From: Luteibaculum sp964627445
Lineage (GTDB): Bacteria; Bacteroidota; Bacteroidia; Flavobacteriales_D; Luteibaculaceae
Direction of reading: 5' to 3'
DNA: 64,000 nt
NCBI GenBank assembly: GCA_964627445.1
Contig: CAZVJF010000004.1
Location: forward strand, 186,001-250,000
Shown: in pieces, positions 50,304 to 59,011 of the stretch
Layout: each line of letters opens with the position of its first letter
Position numbering within the stretch: position 1 is the first letter of the stretch
Position numbers and translations under genes: made by a program
Notes under the pieces: generated by a model
Database searches by the model: none
What the model was told of the DNA's origin: nothing
Seen by the model: only the letters and a program-made list of their open reading frames with translations

Positions 50304-52244
50304 ATGGATAACATACAAGCCGGACCCCTTTTATCTCAAATAAATACTCCCGATGACCTCAAGCAATTGGACAAACACCAAATGCCCAAAGTGTGTGAGG
50401 AGCTTAGAGATTATATTGTTGATATGGTTTCTGTAAAAGGAGGCCACTTTGGTGCTAGCCTGGGCGTAGTGGAGCTCACCGTGGCGCTGCATTATGTATT
50501 CAACACCCCAGTAGACCAACTGGTATGGGATGTAGGCCACCAGGCTTACGGACACAAGATTTTAACCGGTAGAAGAAACCAGTTTCATACCAACCGTCAG
50601 TACAAAGGCATCAGCGGGTTTCCCAAGCGCAGCGAAAGCGAGTATGATACCTTTGGAGTAGGACACTCCTCTACCTCTATTTCCGCGGCTTTGGGTATGG
50701 CCGTGGCTAGCAAACTGCAAAACTTCAAAGAGAAACAACATATTGCGGTTATTGGCGATGGCGCCATGACAGCGGGATTGGCTTTTGAGGGCCTGAACCA
50801 CGCAGGGGTAGAAAACTCCAACATGCTGGTAATCCTCAATGATAATTGCATGTCTATAGACCCCAATGTAGGGGCACTAAAGGAATACCTTACCGATATT
50901 ACCACCTCGCAAGCCTACAATAAGGTAAAGGATGAGGTGTGGCACTTGCTTGGAAAAATTTCCAAGTTTGGTCCCAACGCGCAAACCATCGCGCAAAAAG
51001 TAGAATCTGCAGTTAAAACGTCCTTGCTCAAGCAGAGCAACTTATTTGAGAGCCTAAAGTTTCGCTATTTCGGTCCTGTTGATGGGCATGATGTGATGCG
51101 CCTTACCGATGTGCTAGAAGACTTAAAGCACATTCCAGGGCCAAAAATCTTACACGTACTTACAAAAAAAGGAAAAGGCTACCACTACTCAGAAACGGGA
51201 AACCCCACACAGTGGCATGCCCCAGGCTTGTTTAACAAAGCTACGGGAGAAATTGTGAAGGTGGTTCCCAAAAGCCCAGAGCCCCCAAAATACCAGCAAG
51301 TGTTTGGCCATACTATTGTAGAACTGGCCGAGAAAAACGAAAAAATTGTAGGGGTTACTCCCGCGATGCCTTCGGGTTCATCGCTCAATATTATGATGAA
51401 AGCCATGCCCGATCGCGCATTTGACGTGGGTATTGCCGAGCAGCATGCGGTTACATTTTCGGCTGGATTGGCCACACAGGGTATGGTACCCTTCTGCAAC
51501 ATCTACTCCAGCTTTATGCAGCGTGCCTACGACCAGGTAATTCACGATGTGGCTATTCAAAACTTGCATGTGGTTTTCTGCTTAGATAGAGGAGGACTCG
51601 TTGGAGCAGATGGCCCAACCCACCACGGAGTATACGATTTAGCTTATTTCCGTTGCATCCCGAACATGATTGTTTCTGCTCCGATGAACGAGGAGGAGTT
51701 GCGTAACCTCATGTACACCGCATCCAACAAAAACCATGGACCCTTCTCGATACGTTACCCCAGAGGAAAAGGTGTGATGCAGAATTGGAAAACTCCGCTC
51801 AAGGAAATTCCGATCGGGAAAGGCCGCAAGGTGAAGCATGGTGAGGATGTAGCGATTCTAGGTATCGGTCACATCGGAAACTTAGCGCTGAAAGCTGCCG
51901 AAAAACTCGCGGAAAAGGGAGTTTCTGCGGCCATGTACGATATGCGCTTTGTAAAACCACTGGACGAAACCTTACTGCATGAGGTACTGTCTAAGTTCGA
52001 CAAAGTGGTAACCGTAGAGGACGGTTGCATCCAAGGAGGTATGGGCTCTGCAGTATTAGAATTTGCTATGGACAACGGCTACCGCAGTCAGATAAAACGC
52101 TTGGGTGTACCCGATAAATATATAGAACATGGTACGCAGCAAGAGTTGTATAAAGAATGTGGTTATGACGTAGATGCCATCTACGACACTGCGCTACAAA
52201 TGGTGCAAGAAAGCAAAAGCACCAAGCAAATGCAGCTGCACTAA
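50304..52244 (+). CDS. dxs: 1-deoxy-D-xylulose-5-phosphate synthase
   Basis: First step of the MEP isoprenoid pathway: pyruvate plus glyceraldehyde 3-phosphate to DXP with thiamine diphosphate. 646 residues. TPP site GDGAMTAGLAFEGLNHAGVE followed by NDNCMSI; GHSSTSISAALGMAVA; the transketolase central domain with DVGIAEQHAVTFSAGLATQG and DRGGLVGADGPTHHGVYDLA; C-terminal domain MYDMRFVKPLDE. Length and motifs intact. Its stop overlaps the convergent hydrolase gene by four bases. Confidence 0.97.
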   Translation: MDNIQAGPLLSQINTPDDLKQLDKHQMPKVCEELRDYIVDMVSVKGGHFGASLGVVELTVALHYVFNTPVDQLVWDVGHQAYGHKILTGRRNQFHTNRQYKGISGFPKRSESEYDTFGVGHSSTSISAALGMAVASKLQNFKEKQHIAVIGDGAMTAGLAFEGLNHAGVENSNMLVILNDNCMSIDPNVGALKEYLTDITTSQAYNKVKDEVWHLLGKISKFGPNAQTIAQKVESAVKTSLLKQSNLFESLKFRYFGPVDGHDVMRLTDVLEDLKHIPGPKILHVLTKKGKGYHYSETGNPTQWHAPGLFNKATGEIVKVVPKSPEPPKYQQVFGHTIVELAEKNEKIVGVTPAMPSGSSLNIMMKAMPDRAFDVGIAEQHAVTFSAGLATQGMVPFCNIYSSFMQRAYDQVIHDVAIQNLHVVFCLDRGGLVGADGPTHHGVYDLAYFRCIPNMIVSAPMNEEELRNLMYTASNKNHGPFSIRYPRGKGVMQNWKTPLKEIPIGKGRKVKHGEDVAILGIGHIGNLALKAAEKLAEKGVSAAMYDMRFVKPLDETLLHEVLSKFDKVVTVEDGCIQGGMGSAVLEFAMDNGYRSQIKRLGVPDKYIEHGTQQELYKECGYDVDAIYDTALQMVQESKSTKQMQLH

Positions 52245-53260
52245 AAGGATCGATTCAATAGAGATACGGCCAGGTTGGATACTTCTTGCATAGCGCCAGA
52301 TGTATCGCTAAGTACCACGACCACCTTTTTGGCTTGTGGTGCCAAAAATAAAAAGGCACTGCAACCGGTTTGTGCACCGGTATGCCCCACCACAGGACCT
52401 AGATTGGGATTGTCTCCATACAGATAGAACCCGTGGCCATACGCGTTGCCCTCCGTTTTCAGTCTCGTGTTGCTCCACAACGCGTTCATACTGTTTTGGC
52501 CGAGCAACTGACCTTCCATTAAAGCAGTACCCAATAGCAGCAAGTCGGCAACCGAGCTGTAGATACCGCCACCCGGCAATCGATCGCTAAGGTTGGTGGC
52601 TGCTACTGCTTCTATTTCGCCTTTCTTACCCACGTGATAGGTTGCTGGCTCTGGATGATTTCCAGCCCCGAAAACATAGCTATTCTTCATACCCACAGGT
52701 ACAAATACCCGCTCTTTGATGATGGTAGCAAAGGGCTGTCCCGTTTTTAACTCCATAATCCGTCCCAAAACGGTATAGCCATAGGAAGTGTATTGAAATG
52801 CGCTGCCGGGCTCAAAATCTAGCTTGCGATCGCGAAAAACATCCAGAGCCAACTCCAAACTATCATAGTGCACCGTATTCTCGCGTTCCTTGTTGTTTTT
52901 ATACCCACCTATACCTGCGCTGTGCGCCAAGAGGTGCTTTACCTCAATATTCCCCCAATGTTTGCCACAGTTTGGTAGGATATCGCAAATACGTTCATCC
53001 AGCCGTAGCAAACCTTCCTCCACCAAGGTATATGCGGCTACAGCGGTTATGGGTTTAGCAATAGAGGCAATGCGCATGGGCTGCTGCCCCGCATTCGCAC
53101 GGGTTTCAAAAAGCTGGAAATTTTTCTGGGTTTGCACACCCGCTACTACATGGTGCAGCGTGCCATTTTCCAATTTTTCTAGCGCTTGCAAAACATTGGA
53201 TTGTGCATTGCTGCAAAGGACCAGCATACTGAATACCAGCGCACTAAGAAATCGCATCAT
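52241..53260 (-). CDS. beta-lactamase-fold serine hydrolase
   Basis: An exported 339-residue class C-like esterase or peptidase. Signal peptide (MRFLSALVFSMLVLCSNAQS). Catalytic Ser-x-x-Lys in RIASIAKPITA and a His-Thr-Gly triad in VGHTGAQTGCSAF match the family. The usual Tyr-x-Asn motif reads Tyr-Thr-Ser in QYTSYGYTVLG, so the Asn is replaced. The start is taken at 53260, giving a compact leader. Substrate unknown; antibiotic hydrolysis should not be assumed. Confidence 0.9.
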   Translation of the reverse strand: MMRFLSALVFSMLVLCSNAQSNVLQALEKLENGTLHHVVAGVQTQKNFQLFETRANAGQQPMRIASIAKPITAVAAYTLVEEGLLRLDERICDILPNCGKHWGNIEVKHLLAHSAGIGGYKNNKERENTVHYDSLELALDVFRDRKLDFEPGSAFQYTSYGYTVLGRIMELKTGQPFATIIKERVFVPVGMKNSYVFGAGNHPEPATYHVGKKGEIEAVAATNLSDRLPGGGIYSSVADLLLLGTALMEGQLLGQNSMNALWSNTRLKTEGNAYGHGFYLYGDNPNLGPVVGHTGAQTGCSAFLFLAPQAKKVVVVLSDTSGAMQEVSNLAVSLLNRSF

Positions 53261-53339
53261 AAGGAAGCATCTTAACATAAGATGACGAAGTTCTAAAAAA
53301 CCCCTACATTCCGATTACGTTGGTTTAATAAAAAGTACC

Positions 53340-53816
53340 ATGAAGCCCGTTTCCACTTCCGACCTAGTAAAAGTGCGCTTGAGTTATTACAGCGATGTAC
53401 TGGACAGCGACACCGTAGAATACAAAAATGCTACTGTGGTGGACGAGGCCAACGGAGTGTGCCGCCTGGCTTCCATTCCGCATTACGGTGCTCCCGTCTC
53501 TTTGGACGATACCATACGCACCGTACAAGACCCCGAAACGGGCGACCTAGTGTACCAAAGCACATTACAAGACTCCGGAAACTCTACGGTGCAAATTGTA
53601 ATCCTGGCCGATACCGTTGTGGTAGAAGACCTTAGCGCACCTTTTGAAGAACTGGGCTGCGATACCGAAAAAGTAAACGACCAATATTTTGTAATGAACA
53701 TACCGGCCACCATGGAATATGCCGGCATACGCGATACCTTACAGGACATGGAGGATGCAGGAGCCATAAGCTATGCCGAACCCTGGTTAGCTCCGGGACA
53801 CCAGGCAGAAGAGTAG
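53340..53816 (+). CDS. conserved hypothetical protein, possible DUF4265 family
   Basis: A 158-residue soluble protein without signal or membrane segment. The pattern of a conserved strand pair (ANGVCRLASIPHYGAPVSLD), SGNSTVQIVI and a C-terminal LGCDTEKVND resembles DUF4265 proteins as I remember them, which have no established function. It is rich in Asp and Glu. Single gene. Confidence 0.7.
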   Translation: MKPVSTSDLVKVRLSYYSDVLDSDTVEYKNATVVDEANGVCRLASIPHYGAPVSLDDTIRTVQDPETGDLVYQSTLQDSGNSTVQIVILADTVVVEDLSAPFEELGCDTEKVNDQYFVMNIPATMEYAGIRDTLQDMEDAGAISYAEPWLAPGHQAEE

Positions 53817-54046
53817 AAAACATACTTGCCAAAGCTGGAAGCGCATCCAAAAAACCTAGCTATTTTTTGAGTGTACCCCATCCCTTCCAAAGTTTGAAAC
53901 TTTGGAAGGGTTTCGCTCTTATACCACCACATGCCAAAGCGCAAACTCGCAGCACAGCGAAGCCGCGTGACTCTTTTACAGTATTGACTTCTTACCCATC
54001 CAAAAAAATCCGGGATAGGGAATCGGCACATGCTAAACAATAGCAC
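53817..54046. other. intergenic region with a perfect 29-bp palindrome
   Basis: Besides the palindrome at 53882-53910 nothing gene-like is seen before the accC terminator at 54047-54075. Confidence 0.6.
53882..53910. repeat. 29-bp perfect palindrome CCCTTCCAAAGTTT-G-AAACTTTGGAAGGG
   Basis: Fourteen paired bases on each side of one G. On the plus strand it is followed by TTTCGCTCTT, too weak a T-run for a classic terminator. From memory similar palindromes are dispersed in Flavobacteriia genomes; only one copy is seen here. Confidence 0.75.
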
Positions 54047-54075
54047 AAAAAAAGGGATGGCGTTTGCCATCCCTT
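54047..54075 (-). terminator. intrinsic terminator of the acc operon
   Basis: On the minus strand AAGGGATGGC (complement of 54066-54075), loop, GCCATCCCTT, then seven T (54047-54053 A-run on plus). It lies 26 bases beyond the accC stop. Confidence 0.92.
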
Positions 54076-54100
54076 GTACAGTACTTGTCCTCCGTATTTT

Positions 54101-55441
54101 TTAGCCTTTTAGCTCGAAGTTCTCGAGGAATTTGGTGGTAAAGTTCCCTTCTCTAAACTGCTCGTTTTGCATCAACTGTTGGTGGAAAGGGATGGTGGTT
54201 TTCACACCTTCGATTACGTATTCCGACAATGCACGCTCCATTTTGCTGATGGCTTCTTCGCGTGTTTGTGCAACGGTAATCAGCTTGCTTATCATGGAGT
54301 CGTAGTTGGGCGGAATTACGTAACCTGCATACACATGCGTATCTACCCGCACCCCATGGCCTCCCGGCTGGTGGTAGGTGGTAATCGCGCCAGGACTGGG
54401 TCTAAAGCCATTAAAGGGATCCTCGGCATTGATACGGCACTGAATGGCATGCATCTGTGGGAAATAATCTTTACCCGAGATTTTTTCTCCGTAAGCAATC
54501 TTAATCTGCTCTTTAATGAGGTCGTAATTCACCACTTCTTCTGTAATGGTATGCTCCACCTGTATCCGGGTGTTCATTTCCATAAAGTAGAAGTTGCGGT
54601 GCGCATCTACCAAAAACTCTACGGTACCTACGCCTTCGTATTTTACGGCAGCAGCCGCTTTTACGGCCGCTTCACCCATTTTTTTACGCAAGGCGGGGGT
54701 CATAAATGGCGAGGGCGTTTCCTCTACCAACTTCTGGTGTCTACGCTGTATGGAGCAATCGCGCTCTGAGAGATGGCAAAACCCTCCGTGCTGATCTCCA
54801 GCAATTTGAATTTCGATGTGGCGAGGCTCTTCGATGAATTTCTCCATGTACATGCCATCGTTACCGAAGGCTGCCCCCGCTTCTCTGCGGGTAGAGTCCC
54901 AGGCTTCTTCCAGGTCTTCTTCCTGCCAAACCACCTTCATTCCTTTACCACCGCCACCGGCAGTAGCTTTAAGGATAACGGGGTACTTTATTTTCTTGGC
55001 AAGCTTCTGCGCTGTTTTTAAATCTTCCAACAAGCCTTCCGAGCCGGGAATGGTAGGAACACCTGCCTTCTTCATGGTACTTTTAGCCGAAGCCTTATCG
55101 CCCATGCCCTCAATTTGCTCGGGTGTAGCCCCAATAAACTTAATGCCGTTTTCTTGGCACACGCGAGAAAATTTAGCGTTTTCAGAAAGGAAACCATAGC
55201 CAGGATGGATAGCATCGGCATTGGTAATTTCTGCAGCAGCTATAATGTTGGGGATCTTCAGGTAGGATTCTGAACTGGGTGCAGGACCTATGCACACCGC
55301 TTCATCTGCAAAGCGCACATGCAAGCTGTCTCTATCGGCAGCAGAATACACTGCTACCGTTTTAATGCCCATTTCGCGGCAAGTGCGTATTACGCGTAAC
55401 GCGATCTCTCCACGATTGGCAATCAATATCTTTTTGAACAT
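54101..55441 (-). CDS. accC: acetyl-CoA carboxylase biotin carboxylase subunit
   Basis: Carboxylates biotin on AccB, ATP- and bicarbonate-dependent, for malonyl-CoA synthesis. 446 residues; ANRGEIALRVIRTCREMGIK start, ATP-grasp KATAGGGGKGMKVVW, MEKFIEEPRHIEIQIAGDQH, FYFMEMNTRIQVEHTITEEV. Last gene of yceD-rpmF-fabH-accB-accC, ending at the terminator 54047-54075. Confidence 0.98.
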   Translation of the reverse strand: MFKKILIANRGEIALRVIRTCREMGIKTVAVYSAADRDSLHVRFADEAVCIGPAPSSESYLKIPNIIAAAEITNADAIHPGYGFLSENAKFSRVCQENGIKFIGATPEQIEGMGDKASAKSTMKKAGVPTIPGSEGLLEDLKTAQKLAKKIKYPVILKATAGGGGKGMKVVWQEEDLEEAWDSTRREAGAAFGNDGMYMEKFIEEPRHIEIQIAGDQHGGFCHLSERDCSIQRRHQKLVEETPSPFMTPALRKKMGEAAVKAAAAVKYEGVGTVEFLVDAHRNFYFMEMNTRIQVEHTITEEVVNYDLIKEQIKIAYGEKISGKDYFPQMHAIQCRINAEDPFNGFRPSPGAITTYHQPGGHGVRVDTHVYAGYVIPPNYDSMISKLITVAQTREEAISKMERALSEYVIEGVKTTIPFHQQLMQNEQFREGNFTTKFLENFELKG

Positions 55442-55495
55442 AATCTGCGTTAATTAGGAGCTTGCGCCCTGTTGTTGCGATTATTGTATAACGAT

Positions 55496-56017
55496 CTAAG
55501 AAGGATCGATAAGGAATAGCGGTTGGTCGTACTCTACGGGAGAAGAATCTTCGGCCAGCACCTTCACGATAGTACCGGATACTTCTGATTCGATCTCGTT
55601 AAAGAGCTTCATTGCCTCAATGATACATACCACATCTCCTGGTTTAATGGTATCTCCCACATTCACAAATAAATCTTTGTCTGGAGAAGGCCTGCGGTAG
55701 AAGGTTCCTATCATAGGAGACTTAATGGTGATGTATTTATCGTTGTCCGCATCGTCTTCCTTCTTCTTATCGCCACCCGCTGCAGGAGCTGGAGCTTGTG
55801 GAGCAGGTGCCGGGGCCTGAGGCGCCATCTGTGGCATAGCTTGTGCCATTTGCGGTACCGCTTGCACGGGCACCTGAATGGCTTGTGCTTCTTCTTTAGC
55901 CTTCTTCTTAGACTCGGATTTTATGGAAATTTTAAAATCCTTTTGTTCTATCTCTACTTCGTTTACCGAAGAACGCGACACCAACTTTATAAGATCTTGA
56001 ATCTCTTGATAGTTCAT
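55496..56017 (-). CDS. accB: acetyl-CoA carboxylase biotin carboxyl carrier protein
   Basis: A 173-residue carrier. N-terminal domain (NYQEIQDLIKLVSRSSVNEV), a Pro/Ala/Gln-rich flexible linker (about 50-90), and the biotinyl domain with EAMKLFNEIESEVSGTIVKV; the lysine of EAMK is the biotin site. Directly upstream of accC on the same strand. Confidence 0.98.
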   Translation of the reverse strand: MNYQEIQDLIKLVSRSSVNEVEIEQKDFKISIKSESKKKAKEEAQAIQVPVQAVPQMAQAMPQMAPQAPAPAPQAPAPAAGGDKKKEDDADNDKYITIKSPMIGTFYRRPSPDKDLFVNVGDTIKPGDVVCIIEAMKLFNEIESEVSGTIVKVLAEDSSPVEYDQPLFLIDPS

Positions 56018-56043
56018 TGTAACAGATATTGCTTAAGGCAAGG

Positions 56044-57075
56044 TTATAAATTATTTTCAATTCCAGCGCCATCGTAGGCCCACTTCAACCAAATAGCTCC
56101 CCAAGTGAAACCGCCTCCAAAAGCAGCCAAAACCAGGTTATCGCCTTTCTTTAAACGGTTTTCCCACTCTACCAGACATAATGGAATGGTACCCGAAGTG
56201 GTGTTGCCGAACTTCTGAATATTGATCATTACTTTCTCGGGGTCCAGACCCATACGGTTGGCCGTGGCATCTATAATTCTGAGGTTGGCCTGGTGTGGTA
56301 CCAGCCACTGAATGTCATCGGCTACAAGCTGGTTGCGTTCCATAATTTCGGCCGAAACATCGGCCATGTTGGATACGGCAAACTTAAATACTTGCTTGCC
56401 CTCTTGGTATACGTAATGCTCTCTGGCATCTACCGTTGCATGTGATGCCGGTTTTACCGAACCACCCGCTTTTTGATGCAAAAACGTTCTTCCAGAGCCA
56501 TCTACCCGAAGAATGGAATCCATAACCCCCACTTCTTCTTCCACTGGCTCTAGCAAGGCTGCACCACAGCCATCACCAAAAATAATACAGGTTTGGCGGT
56601 CTTCGTAGTCAATGATGGAAGACATTTTATCTACCCCTACCACCACTACTTTTTTATTGCGACCCGTTTCTATGAATTGCTGGGCTGTAACCAAACCATT
56701 CAAAAAGCCCGAGCAAGCTGCGCCTACATCAAAGCCAAAGGCATTGCTTGCGCCCACTTTATCGCATATAATATTAGAGGTGGCCGGAAATTGCATGTCC
56801 GGGGTTACCGTACAGCAAATGAGCATATCTATTTCTTCGGGATGGATACCGCGTTTCTCGCACAGGCGCTTCACAGCTTCGGCACCCATGTCTGAGCTGC
56901 CTTTACCTTCCTCTTTAAGAATTCTACGTTCTTTAATTCCGGTTCGCGTGGTAATCCACTCATCGGTGGTATCTACCATTTGTTCCAATTCTGCATTGGT
57001 CAACACGTAATCGGGCACATAGCCCGCTACGCCTGTAATTGCAGCCCTTACATTGTGCGATCTTCCATTGGTCAT
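56044..57075 (-). CDS. fabH: 3-oxoacyl-ACP synthase III (KAS III)
   Basis: Starts fatty acid synthesis by condensing an acyl-CoA with malonyl-ACP. 343 residues; catalytic Cys in FDVGAACSGFLNGL, His in VPHQANLRIIDATANRMG, Asn in NIQKFGNTTSGTIPLCLVEW. Sits between rpmF and accB. A hairpin with a T-run just upstream (57106-57130) may lower its transcription relative to rpmF. Confidence 0.98.
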   Translation of the reverse strand: MTNGRSHNVRAAITGVAGYVPDYVLTNAELEQMVDTTDEWITTRTGIKERRILKEEGKGSSDMGAEAVKRLCEKRGIHPEEIDMLICCTVTPDMQFPATSNIICDKVGASNAFGFDVGAACSGFLNGLVTAQQFIETGRNKKVVVVGVDKMSSIIDYEDRQTCIIFGDGCGAALLEPVEEEVGVMDSILRVDGSGRTFLHQKAGGSVKPASHATVDAREHYVYQEGKQVFKFAVSNMADVSAEIMERNQLVADDIQWLVPHQANLRIIDATANRMGLDPEKVMINIQKFGNTTSGTIPLCLVEWENRLKKGDNLVLAAFGGGFTWGAIWLKWAYDGAGIENNL

Positions 57076-57105
57076 CCGGCCGAAATATACAAATAGGTTT
57101 AAAGC

Positions 57106-57130
57106 AAAAAAGACCCAAGTAACTTGGGCC
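57106..57130 (-). terminator. intra-operon hairpin, possible attenuator between rpmF and fabH
   Basis: Minus strand reads GGCCCAAGTTACTTGGGTCTTTTTT: stem CCCAAGT/ACTTGGG with a tight loop, then six T. Shape of an intrinsic terminator placed inside an otherwise conserved operon, so partial read-through is likely. Confidence 0.7.
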
Positions 57131-57157
57131 TTCTAATAGCAAGATTTTGCGCGAGCG

Positions 57158-57355
57158 CTATGCTTCTTCAATAGTTTCTTTCTCCATAACCACTTGGCCA
57201 CGGTAATATAGCTTACCCTCGTACCAGTAAGCGCGGTGTCTTCTGTGTACTTCTGCGTTGGTAGGGCAGGTAGTTAGCGTAGGCATCGCTGCTTTGTAAT
57301 GGGTTCTTCTTTTATCTCTTCTGGTTTTGGAGATTTTTCTCTTAGGATGTGCCAT
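57158..57355 (-). CDS. rpmF: 50S ribosomal protein L32
   Basis: A 65-residue basic ribosomal protein (AHPKRKISKTRRDKRRTHYK, then CPTNAEVHRRHRAYW). The four-Cys zinc site of some L32 forms is reduced to a single Cys-Pro pair here. Follows yceD by nine bases, the classical yceD-rpmF-fab order. Confidence 0.98.
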   Translation of the reverse strand: MAHPKRKISKTRRDKRRTHYKAAMPTLTTCPTNAEVHRRHRAYWYEGKLYYRGQVVMEKETIEEA

Positions 57356-57364
57356 GGCTCTATC

Positions 57365-57871
57365 TTATTTCTTTTTCAACTTCAACAATTCGTCCCACTG
57401 GGGGTTATGATTCACCTTTGGTTTTAACTCATTCAGTTTCTTTATCACCTCGGGGTCACAGTCTTCTATGTTTTCATGCACACTACGTATGGGAATACGC
57501 ACTTGTACAATTTCGTATATCTGAGGTGCTAAATTAATCTCACCTTCAGATGGCGGTAGCAATACCAAGCTTTCATCATCCATGGTGGGGGTATCATCAA
57601 ACTTGTAAATGATTTTATCCTCACCCGATAAATCGGCTTCCATATCCGCACCACAACGGTCGCACGGAAGAACCACAGTTCCCTCAAAATCAAAATCGCA
57701 AACCACCATGTTGGGCTTTTTATCCAACACTACCTGCATCTTTATATTGCAAGCCGTAGCAAGCGATTCCTCAAAGGCGTTAAAGAACGTTTCTCCAATC
57801 TCAAAATCGAAGTGATGCTGACCGTCCTTAAGCCCTAAGTAAGGAATCTTAAACTCTGTCAAAACATCCAT
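57365..57871 (-). CDS. yceD: YceD family (DUF177) protein
   Basis: A 168-residue protein of the YceD/DUF177 family, linked to rRNA processing in plants and bacteria and almost always next to rpmF. VVLPCDRCGADMEADLSGED holds its zinc-like CxxC and the second part (LAPQIYEIVQVRIPIRSVHE) the conserved E-x-x-x-L-x-x-P-x-R region. A minus-strand TATCTTTG box at 57890-57897 places its promoter; it is the first gene of the five-gene operon. Confidence 0.93.
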   Translation of the reverse strand: MDVLTEFKIPYLGLKDGQHHFDFEIGETFFNAFEESLATACNIKMQVVLDKKPNMVVCDFDFEGTVVLPCDRCGADMEADLSGEDKIIYKFDDTPTMDDESLVLLPPSEGEINLAPQIYEIVQVRIPIRSVHENIEDCDPEVIKKLNELKPKVNHNPQWDELLKLKKK

Positions 57872-57889
57872 CTCTCAAAAATTGGGACG

Positions 57890-57897
57890 CAAAGATA
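57890..57897 (-). promoter_or_regulatory. TAnnTTTG -7 box for yceD-rpmF-fabH-accB-accC
   Basis: Minus strand TATCTTTG, 18 bases before the yceD ATG. Separates the operon from pdxA upstream. Confidence 0.6.
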
Positions 57898-57937
57898 ATA
57901 AAAATTAATCCCGCTCCTCTATTTTACTTTAAATGAG

Positions 57938-59011
57938 TTAATTATCTGCTTCTTGCCGACCCGTACGCTGCTTTTTTAAGGGGTTAGCATACCACTCTTT
58001 TTGTTGCTGGCGCGTACTGTGGACATCGGCAGCGGTATAAATAGCGCTCAGTAGCGATTGCGGGTTGGCCGCATCCTGTCCTGCTATGTTATACGCAGTA
58101 CCGTGTGCAGGCGAAGTGCGCACGATAGGTAAGCCGGCCGTAAAATTAACCCCGGTATCAAAAGCTAAGGCCTTAAATGGCGCCAAACCTTGGTCGTGAT
58201 ACATGGCTAAAATGCCATCAAACTCTTTTTGCTGTCCGGTTCCAAAAAAACCATCGGCACCGTAGGGACCATACACCAACAAGCCTTCCTGGGTAAGCTC
58301 TTGCACGGCTGGTTTAATCATGTCTTTTTCTTCGGATCCTAAAACGCCTTCGTCACCAGCATGCGGGTTCAGACCCAATACGGCAATTTTGGGTTTCTCT
58401 ATTCCAAAGTCGCGCTGTAAAGACTGGTGCATAATGCGCACCTTAGACTGGATTTTCTCTTTGGAAATATCCTTGGGCACCTCGGCCAAAGGCACGTGCC
58501 CCGAAACCACACCAATGCGCATGTTTTCGCTTACCATAAACATAAGCGATTCCTCTGCCTGGCTGTAGTTCATTAAGTATTCGGTATGGCCCGGAAACTT
58601 AAATCCAGCATCGGCAATAGATCGCTTGTTGATAGGCGCAGTGACCATAACATCGATTAAGCCTTCGGCTAAGTCTTTGGTAGCTGCTTCAATAGAGCGA
58701 TAGGCAAACTTGCCAGTATCTAGCCCCGGTTTGCCCAGAGTAATCTTGATCTCCGATTCCTCAATGTTGACCAAGTTGGGTTTGCCCAACTTAAGATCTT
58801 CGGCCTTGGAAATGATATTGAAATGTACATCCCCGTTTTTTACCGTCTTTTTATGAAAAGAGGCGGCTTTTGCACTTCCGTAAACGATGGGTGTACATGT
58901 GGTGTAAATGCGAGGGTCGGATAACGCTTTAAGAATAATCTCCATTCCCACACCATTGAGATCGCCTACCGTAATTCCTACACGGAGATCATTTTGCTTT
59001 TTTCGCGCCAT
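57938..59011 (-). CDS. pdxA: 4-hydroxythreonine-4-phosphate dehydrogenase
   Basis: Oxidises 4-phospho-hydroxythreonine in pyridoxal phosphate synthesis. 357 residues; RVGITVGDLNGVGMEIILKA start, metal ligands His in FPGHTEYLMN, GLNPHAGDEGVLGSEE and MYHDQGLAPFKALAFDTGVN. One-base overlap with pepA (TAA/ATG on the minus strand), so it is translated with it. The last ~20 residues are a charged tail. Confidence 0.96.
   Translation of the reverse strand: MARKKQNDLRVGITVGDLNGVGMEIILKALSDPRIYTTCTPIVYGSAKAASFHKKTVKNGDVHFNIISKAEDLKLGKPNLVNIEESEIKITLGKPGLDTGKFAYRSIEAATKDLAEGLIDVMVTAPINKRSIADAGFKFPGHTEYLMNYSQAEESLMFMVSENMRIGVVSGHVPLAEVPKDISKEKIQSKVRIMHQSLQRDFGIEKPKIAVLGLNPHAGDEGVLGSEEKDMIKPAVQELTQEGLLVYGPYGADGFFGTGQQKEFDGILAMYHDQGLAPFKALAFDTGVNFTAGLPIVRTSPAHGTAYNIAGQDAANPQSLLSAIYTAADVHSTRQQQKEWYANPLKKQRTGRQEADN

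Noticed and set aside
52241..53260. antibiotic-resistance beta-lactamase
   Set aside because: Only the general serine hydrolase fold is supported and the Tyr-x-Asn motif is altered.
54047..54075. part of the palindrome repeat at 53882-53910
   Set aside because: Different sequence, and it has a proper T-run for accC, so it is called a terminator.
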